Shown here in pieces: positions 58,801-64,000 of a stretch of 64,000 nt of DNA. Numbering within the stretch: position 1 is the stretch's first letter; every line of letters starts with the position of its first letter. The notes under the pieces were generated by a model, which had not been told where the DNA came from, did not search any database, and was given only the letters and a program-made list of their open reading frames with translations. This DNA is from Serinus canaria (taxonomy: Eukaryota; Chordata; Aves; Passeriformes; Fringillidae): NCBI RefSeq assembly GCF_022539315.1, contig NC_066314.1, positions 66,511,543 to 66,575,542 of the forward strand, written 5' to 3'. The translations under genes and the position numbers were made by a program.

Positions 58801-61193
58801 TAATTTTGCAGCTGATGCCAAACATCTCTGCTTGGCATGCAGGATCTGGCAAAAGCACTGCAGGATGGTTTTGGGAGAGCAGATGTGAGCCTGATGGTGA
58901 GAGGATGATGAGCCAAGGGCTGGGGGTTAAGCTGCTGTAACACAGAACAGCTCTGACAGTGAGGGAATGCCCAGCTCTCTCTATCAGTGCCTGAGAGCTG
59001 ACAGGAGCTCACGTGGCATTACACTTTTGTACCTGTCTCTGAAATGAATGGGAAGAGCAAAGCCAACCTGCATTTCAGTTTTCTTTCCTTGGTTTTTTAT
59101 TTCTCAGTGTTTCTCTCACCTCCCAGCTAGCTTGGGGAGGAGGAGAGTAAACAGGAGAGTTTCCCTTCACATCCTGAGCTTGCCCTGATGAGGGTTTTAC
59201 ACTCCGAATTTTCAAGACTCTTTGCTAACTTCGATGCTGAATTTCCAGGGGTGTGATGCATCTGCAGCCCCTGCAGGCCCCTGAAAATGTAGCTGGAAGT
59301 GTCTGGGAAAAGACAGCACGGGAAGCTTGCATGTGCTGTTGAAATCCTGGCAGTTCTGCCTGGCGACAGCCGCGCTAGTGGAGGGAGCCGGGCACGAGAT
59401 GGCGCAGGAACGCAGCGAGGGCTCCCGGCTCAGCCCTGCGCTGCCAGGGACACCTGGGGAGCGCCTCTCAGAGTATAGGGATAAAATGTTTCTAAAGTCA
59501 TAAAATGTTCAAGGAAGGTAGGAAAGATAGGCTGGGTGAGCCCTGAGGAAATGTTAGGCTGCACCTGTATAATCATTTAATGACTATGATAAATGATGTG
59601 ATTGTTAGATGCGATGATTGTTTGGTAATTGGGTATAATTATTGTTTAATCGTAACAAGAATCGAGAGAAATTATTCTAGGGGGTTTGATAGAAATTACA
59701 AAAATACATGCTTAGATGAAATCACAATACAGTTTAACCATTAATGGTTATGTAATGTTAAAGGTATAAAAACATGTTTATCCTCAACCCATGTCAGAGT
59801 CAGATTTGGGTCTGTACGCCTGACACCCAGAGCTTTTCAATAAAAGCACCTGCATATAATCATTATGTGTTCCTGAATGCTAGCACCTCGAGCTGTCTTC
59901 CAGGGAGATGTGTCCCTCTGTGCACCACCACCCCTGCCTGCCTCTCTCTGGACACTGCCCCTGGATGAGCTCCTCTTGGGGCAGATGATGGGAAAGGGTG
60001 TGGGCCCATGGATTTGTTTCCAAAGGATGCAGATGTATCCCTGTAATGATAGTGTCTGTTCCTGGTGCGGGCAGTAGGAAATGGGCTGGTTCCCAGGTGT
60101 TCCCTCTGCAGCACTGAATGGGAAAAACATGCCACACTGTGGAGGTCAAGCTTAGAACTTCTTAATATCTCACTAGATATACTTTTCTGCAGCTTAGGGA
60201 GTTATTCTAGACAAGCGTTAATACACAGACCATTGCTCTATTTGTCTTTATTTTTTTACTTTTTACATAATTTTTCTGCTGACCTATCTCATGGCTACTG
60301 CTTAGCTCTAATCACAGTTCTGCTGTCTCTGAGGTCTGCTTTTGTCAGCTTTCCCAAAACCCTCTGACTTTATGGATTCCCACAGTCTGTGAGGTGGGGA
60401 GTTTCCAGAGTCCACGCAAAGAGGGCTCCTTCTCTTTTTCTCCTACTCTTGACCCTGCTGTCAAGCCAGAAGTCTGCCAGAGGGAAAGAAGGTGGGGTGA
60501 GGAAGTCGTGTTTGCAGGCAGTGTGACCAGAAATAGAAATTCTTAGGGAACAGGAGCGCAGCAGTCGCAACAGGGGGAGGAGAAGACCTTTGTCTCCTCT
60601 GAAGGGCGAAACAACAGAAATTGCGGGATAATCAAAGCAGTTCTGAGAGCGCGATGAATTCGTTGTAATTAAGCCAGCTGCCAGTGCAGCAGGAATAAAC
60701 AGAGCCCTGCCTGATTGCATTTCTCTCCCCACAGGCCGTGTACAAGCTGGCAGACGTGGCCTGCAAGTGCCACGGCGTGTCGGGCTCGTGCAGCCTCAAG
60801 ACCTGCTGGCTGCAGCTGGCCGACTTCCGCAAGGTGGGCGACCTGCTGAAGGAGAAGTACGACAGCGCCGCCGCCATGAGGATCAGCCGCAAGGGCAAGC
60901 TGGAGCTGGTCAACAACCGCTTCAACATGCCCACCCAGGAGGACCTGGTCTACGTGGACCCCAGCCCGGACTATTGCCTCCGCAACGAGACCACGGGCTC
61001 GCTGGGCACCCAGGGCAGGCTGTGCAACAAGACCTCGGAGGGCATGGATGGCTGCGAGCTGATGTGCTGCGGCCGGGGCTACGACCAGTTCAAGAGCGTG
61101 CAGGTGGAGCGCTGCCACTGCAAGTTCCACTGGTGCTGTTATGTCAAGTGTAAAAAGTGCACAGAGATCGTTGACCAGTACGTCTGTAAATGA
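46534..61193 (+). CDS. WNT5B: WNT5B, secreted Wnt ligand (359 aa, four coding exons)
   Basis: Spliced CDS: 46,534-46,613, 47,316-47,563, 53,086-53,378 and 60,735-61,193, giving 1,080 nt and 359 residues, the same length I recall for human WNT5B. All junctions are GT-AG and keep frame. The product is a secreted cysteine-rich glycolipoprotein that signals through Frizzled and ROR/RYK receptors, mostly non-canonically (established knowledge). Visible features: a hydrophobic signal peptide (about 1-22); NCS, NTS, NET and NKT glycosylation sequons at N93, N99, N291 and N305; the Wnt signature [14 protein letters not shown] at 219-232, with S225 the expected palmitoleoylated serine; and the C-terminal cysteine finger [16 protein letters not shown] at 334-349. 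WNT5A is very similar, but the mature sequence (for example [20 protein letters not shown]) and the neighbour FBXL14 point to WNT5B. The signal peptide diverges from mammals as usual. No defect was seen. Confidence 0.97.
46614..47315 (+). other. WNT5B: WNT5B intron 1 (702 bp)
   Basis: GTAAGT donor and CGTAG acceptor. GC-rich at its 5' side, where the CpG island continues. No other feature except the GGGCT repeat. Confidence 0.9.
47219..47240. repeat. (GGGCT)n short tandem repeat in WNT5B intron 1
   Basis: Four consecutive GGGCT units lie about 75 bp upstream of the acceptor of coding exon 2. Confidence 0.85.
47316..47563 (+). CDS. WNT5B: WNT5B coding exon 2
   Basis: Acceptor TTTTTCTCATCGTAG precedes the exon. 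The exon completes the Trp codon and encodes residues 28-109, from [12 protein letters not shown] through [21 protein letters not shown]. It includes the conserved QFRQRRWNC motif and sequons N93 and N99. Donor GTAGGA follows AAAATAG, splitting Gly110. Confidence 0.95.
48271..48314. repeat. (CA)n microsatellite in WNT5B intron 2
   Basis: An imperfect CA repeat interrupted by ATG and AG, at the 5' side of intron 2. Confidence 0.9.
50850..51115. promoter_or_regulatory. Intragenic CpG island in WNT5B intron 2
   Basis: A sharply bounded CpG-rich block (for example GGAGCGGCCGCGGCCCCGG near 50,980) sits inside an otherwise AT-leaning intron. It could be an alternative or antisense promoter or a methylation-controlled element. 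A transcript starting here and splicing to coding exon 3 would lack the signal peptide. Confidence 0.55.
51940..52230. promoter_or_regulatory. Enhancer-like block in WNT5B intron 2 with a repeated GATA-type motif
   Basis: AGCTGGTGATAAGCT at 51,944-51,958 recurs as AGCTGGTGATAAACT at 52,058-52,072. TATTAATTAGGG, CAAATTGG and a TCF/LEF-like CATCAAAATT are nearby. The paired long motif is unlikely to be trivial repeat sequence. Confidence 0.35.
53086..53378 (+). CDS. WNT5B: WNT5B coding exon 3
   Basis: Acceptor TCTCTCCCAG lies at 53,076-53,085. The exon encodes residues 110-207: [20 protein letters not shown], the CGCS segment, [14 protein letters not shown] and [10 protein letters not shown]. 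Donor GTAAGA follows CGCAGG, in phase 0. Confidence 0.96.
53760..54330 (-). mobile_element. Old CR1-like fragment in WNT5B intron 3, antisense
   Basis: Begins CAGAATCACAGGAATAATGA, CTTGGAAGAGACCTCTAAGA and ATCATCGAGTCCAACC, a clear CR1 3' end on the minus strand. The remainder to about 54,330 is more diverged and could be the same element or an older neighbouring relic. It starts about 380 bp after the donor of coding exon 3. Confidence 0.75.
55260..56660 (+). mobile_element. Ancient CR1-like relic in WNT5B intron 3, sense
   Basis: Heavily decayed but ordered CR1-type landmarks occur: a region like the RT/3' domain around 55,780-56,160, then CTCTCGTGAGGCCCCAAAGT (about 56,411), TAGACTAGAAAAGG-like spacing, TTAGCCTAGTAAAGTGGAAG (about 56,547) and GAGAGGATATGACTGATGTC. 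It is much more diverged than the other CR1 copies, suggesting an old insertion. The 5' limit is uncertain. Confidence 0.5.
59487..59880 (+). mobile_element. LTR-like element in WNT5B intron 3, sense orientation
   Basis: An AT-rich block ends with a compact LTR-like promoter and polyadenylation layout. TATAAA is at 59,765-59,770, followed by CAACCCATGTCAGAGTCAG, GTCTGTACGCCTGACACCC and AATAAA at 59,839-59,844, about 75 nt after the TATA box. This arrangement matches passerine LTRs I recall. The boundaries are estimates: the 5' end could be TGTTTCTAAAG at 59,487 or TGTTAGGCTG at about 59,551. Target-site duplications were not resolved. Confidence 0.6.
60735..61193 (+). CDS. WNT5B: WNT5B coding exon 4 (C-terminal half)
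   Basis: Acceptor TTCTCTCCCCACAG ends at 60,734. The exon encodes residues 208-359 from [20 protein letters not shown] to EIVDQYVCK and TGA. It carries the acylation hairpin (S225), sequons N291 and N305, and the C-terminal cysteine finger that contacts Frizzled in Wnt-receptor structures. Codons are strongly GC-biased compared with the AT-rich flanks. Confidence 0.97.
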   Translation, partial: AVYKLADVACKCHGVSGSCSLKTCWLQLADFRKVGDLLKEKYDSAAAMRISRKGKLELVNNRFNMPTQEDLVYVDPSPDYCLRNETTGSLGTQGRLCNKTSEGMDGCELMCCGRGYDQFKSVQVERCHCKFHWCCYVKCKKCTEIVDQYVCK

Positions 61194-61259
61194 AAGGAGC
61201 TGCCAAAGCAACAAATCTATATTATATAAAGCTATATAAATATATTTTATATTTGTATA

Positions 61260-61265
61260 AATAAA
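61260..61265 (+). terminator. WNT5B: Proximal polyadenylation signal candidate for WNT5B
   Basis: AATAAA within TTTGTATAAATAAACAG, only 67 nt after the stop. Use of this site would give an extremely short 3'UTR. Confidence 0.4.
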
Positions 61266-62390
61266 CAGATTATAATAATTAAAGAAGCTTATTTAAGAGA
61301 CATTTTGGTTTTGAAATCTCCCCCCCACACACACACATCAGGCCAGCTAATTTGACGTTCCTTCAGTTCTGCTGAGGAATCTGTCTTTGGGTGCATGTCC
61401 CCTCGGATGCTTCAGTCAGGATGAAGAAGCTGAGGAGGTGCTGGCAAAGCACACCAGCATGTGCTCTTTCATTATAGAAAGAAAGTCAGTAAGAAGAAGA
61501 GGAGTGGGTTCTTTCTTCTCTCTGATCAGTAAATCTCAGCATTTTGGAACAGTTACTGCACATTGGAAATTACAGCCAGTCAATGGTGAGTCTTAGTTAT
61601 TCAGATTGCAAATCCTGCACTGGGAAATTTGGAACTGATTCTTGGTCCCTCTGAAGGGCTTTGTCACATTAGAGGAAAGGTTAGCTAAGGCTACGTGAGT
61701 ATGGGTTAAAATCCCCAGTCTTGTAAACCATTCCTGGATGCTCCCCAGACCACAGTGGGGTAGAGGAAAGTTCACAGCCTGCTGTTATGAAGAAGGAAGG
61801 TTCAACCTGTGGCTGACCAGTGCACAGCCTGGGAGTGCCCATGAAGCCAGCATCTGGCTCTTCTGTACCACCTGGGCCAAGGGCAATCTGCCCAGCTCAA
61901 GCCCCATGGCTCTGTGTGTGTGAGTGATTTTTTTTTTTCTTTTCCTTTAAATCCCATGCTGAAACTTATTTTTTCAATAGAGAGGAAAAGCTGCTGGTGC
62001 CAGGGATGTTTGCAGAGTATATTTGTCAGTGGAAAGAAGTGCTGCACACGCACACATGCTCATAGCTGCACTCCTCATCCTGCTGCCAGTTCTCTCTGAA
62101 GTGGCTGCAGGTGGTCACCTTGTTCAGCTCTAAATCCTCCTCACTGCCAGCCCAGTTGAATAGTTTCTCTTTAACATTAAATGTCCCTCAATGACATTTC
62201 TTTCCCTCTGTTATTTTTGTGTATGCCTGGGTGTTTTTATTCTTTTGGTGAGGTTCTTTTATTTTGCTGCTCTGTGTTTCAAAGGACAGGGGCTGTGCTC
62301 TTCCCTGGCATAAGCTAACTACAGGAATGTTTGCTCCCAGGGTGTGGGTGTGTGTTCACTGTGGACGTCTTCTCTGTGTTTTTTCTTGGT

Positions 62391-62396
62391 AATAAA
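62391..62396 (+). terminator. WNT5B: Distal polyadenylation signal candidate for WNT5B
   Basis: AATAAA in TTTTCTTGGTAATAAAACTG, about 1.2 kb after the stop. This is a plausible main 3' end. Confidence 0.45.
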
Positions 62397-62415
62397 ACTG
62401 TACCAGAGCAGAAGG

Positions 62416-64000
62416 CTTTACCAAAGTCTGCTAATCAGTCTTACCACATTGGGATTTAAGTACAATCCAAATCATAAAGCAGGGAGCAAATGCTGTTTCT
62501 AGCACAAGACATTTCCTGTACCTCTCAGCATCTGCGGAGTTCATTTGCAGTCAGAACAATCAAGAGAAGCCAATTCCCAAAATATGAGGGTTTGCTAATA
62601 TCCATCCGCTTTGTTACTGACACCACAAGGGTGTTGGTTTTTTTTCCCTGTAAATTTTTAAATGCTTAAAATATGCCAATAAGCAATGAGCCAGTCATGA
62701 AGATTATTTTTATATTAAACCTCTGTTTCTTATAAAACATTGTAGTTTTACAGATTCCACCATTTCAACCACCAGAGAACAATTTAAATGCACCTTTCAT
62801 ATTTCAAATATTTGAGGACTCCAGAAAAGCACAAGGAAGAGAAATTATGCTTAATAATTAGGAGCTGTTGTTTTTTTAAACCAATGTGTCCAGTTTTTTG
62901 TTTTTTTTTTTTAATCCAACAGGCAATATATTTGCTGGCATCCCAGAATGCAGTTTTTTGGAATATAAACAGTGGTCTAGATTTACTTTATTATATAAAA
63001 TCCAAAGCCAGTGGTATTGTAATTCAAAGTAACGGAAATAGTTTTCCATGCATGGAAAAAATGTGAGTGCAGTGGCCTGATCCAACTTCCATTAAACTTC
63101 AGTGGGAGCTGGACTGAGCCCAAGATGGGATCAAATGTGTGAGCTATTCACTCCTGGGATACTCTGTTTCTAGCCCAGTAATAAAATTTGCTCTACCTTG
63201 GATACATCTGAAAAAGACCTTTCTTCCCACCACCCTCACCTCATGTTCTTGTCCATCCTTCTTGCATCAGTGCTTGAAGGTGTCAGCTCTTCGTATATGA
63301 CACCCTCAGGCATTGTTAATGTGTCTAATAATTCAAAATTACTTCATCTGACCTTTCTGATAAAGACCACACGTTTTAGGGAGTCACAACTCTCCTTGTG
63401 GTTTGGCACCACAATTAATTTTGTGGGTGTAAACAACTCTGGAAGCGGAAAAGTTGGCATTGTTATGACTGCTATTCCTCTGGGTGTCCCTGGATATGTC
63501 CTTCTTTTTCCATCTAAAATGTTGTCTGGATGGAAAAAAATATGGTTTTTGGCCCTTTGTCCCAGCATTCCAGACCTCTGGCAGGCTGGCTGGAGCCAGC
63601 AGTTCCTACTGGACTGGGACCATATAGTGATAGGAGAGAAGTGACCATTAGATTTCTTTTCCCCTTCTTTTTTTTTCAGGTTTCAGTATTTTAGATTTTC
63701 TGGGAATTTTGTATCCAAAAATTTGATCCCACCAAACTCTAGCTTCAAATATATTTTCAATGGCACTCACACATAAAACAACGTCCATGAGGTGGTAGTA
63801 AGTATGAAATAAAAGCACAGCCAGACTGGCTTGATGCAAATGCAAAGGAAGTCAAACAGAAAGCTGCAGCAGAACTGCTTCTTTCCCATGATAGTTAAAA
63901 AGTGGTGGATTTTAAGTTGTGCCTTGTTTGATGCACAAAGTGATAGAAAGGGGTGTGCTGGGGCTGGGAGCTGAGTTTAATTCTGAGCTCTGCTGATAAT
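62416..64000. other. Intergenic downstream of WNT5B
   Basis: AT-rich sequence with no recognised exon of the expected next gene (ADIPOR2). The segment 63,070-63,150 (CCTGATCCAACTTCCATTAA, CTTCAGTGGGAGCTGGACTG) resembles an old amniote interspersed repeat whose family I cannot name. Confidence 0.5.

Larger units (their letters stand above)
53379..60734 (+). other. WNT5B: WNT5B intron 3 (7,356 bp)
   Basis: Bounded by GTAAGA and CACAG. Carries an antisense CR1 fragment, an ancient sense CR1 relic and a sense LTR-like element about 850 bp before the last exon. The stretch 57,230-57,540 is pyrimidine-rich. Confidence 0.93.
61194..62415 (+). other. WNT5B: WNT5B 3' untranslated region (probable extent)
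   Basis: Directly after the TGA comes an A/T-only-like tract (61,217-61,285) rich in TATATAAA and ATAATAATTAAA. Mixed sequence then runs to an AATAAA at 62,391-62,396 preceded by a T-rich stretch. The end is inferred from that hexamer; another AATAAA occurs at 63,180-63,185. Confidence 0.5.

Noticed and set aside
46534..61193. Identification as WNT5A
   Set aside because: The sequence is close to both paralogues, but length, several residues and linkage to FBXL14 favour WNT5B.
1..64000. CRISPR arrays, operons or bacterial-type systems
   Set aside because: The window is vertebrate nuclear DNA; no regularly spaced repeats with unique spacers were seen.
62416..64000. 5' exon of ADIPOR2
   Set aside because: Expected right neighbour, but no coding sequence or CpG island is present in this stretch.

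Overview
This is vertebrate nuclear DNA, almost certainly from a bird and probably a songbird. Genes are few, introns are long, and there are GC-rich CpG-island promoters. The recognisable interspersed repeats are CR1 LINE 3' fragments and solo retroviral LTRs; no mammalian SINEs were seen. Two protein-coding genes can be supported. FBXL14 is on the minus strand, with its main coding exon at 25,684-26,886. WNT5B is on the plus strand, with four coding exons between 46,534 and 61,193. This divergent pair matches the FBXL14-WNT5B neighbourhood on human 12p13.33, where ERC1 and ADIPOR2 lie on either side. No exon of ERC1 or ADIPOR2 was found here.

Layout. Positions 1-23,360 are intergenic: two solo LTRs of one family in opposite orientation (300-876 and 15,291-15,880), two CR1 fragments, an orphan CpG island at 18.7-18.9 kb, and several stretches that resemble conserved enhancers. 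Positions 23,360-25,683 look like the FBXL14 3'UTR, with a purine-rich, degenerately repetitive core. Positions 25,684-27,745 hold the FBXL14 coding exon and its CpG island. Positions 27,750-45,880 are the intergenic space between the two gene starts. They carry CR1 pieces beside the FBXL14 promoter and an LTR fragment at 42.1 kb. Positions 45,880-46,800 are the WNT5B promoter-side CpG island and first coding exon. WNT5B introns 1-3 follow, including an intragenic CpG island (50.85-51.11 kb), old CR1 relics and a sense-oriented LTR in intron 3. The last coding exon ends at 61,193, and a 3'UTR of about 1.2 kb probably runs to a polyadenylation signal at 62,391.

The two genes do not form an operon. 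FBXL14 is the substrate receptor of an SCF ubiquitin ligase that in other vertebrates targets Snail- and Twist-type factors. WNT5B is a secreted, lipid-modified ligand of mainly non-canonical Wnt signalling. Both affect cell migration and mesenchymal fate, but this sequence alone shows no functional link beyond proximity.

I found no CRISPR, operon, toxin or other novel system, and I do not claim one. The points most worth checking are regulatory: the overlap of the FBXL14 stop codon with a strong splice donor, the orphan and intragenic CpG islands, the sense LTR shortly before the last WNT5B exon, and the paired inverted LTRs.
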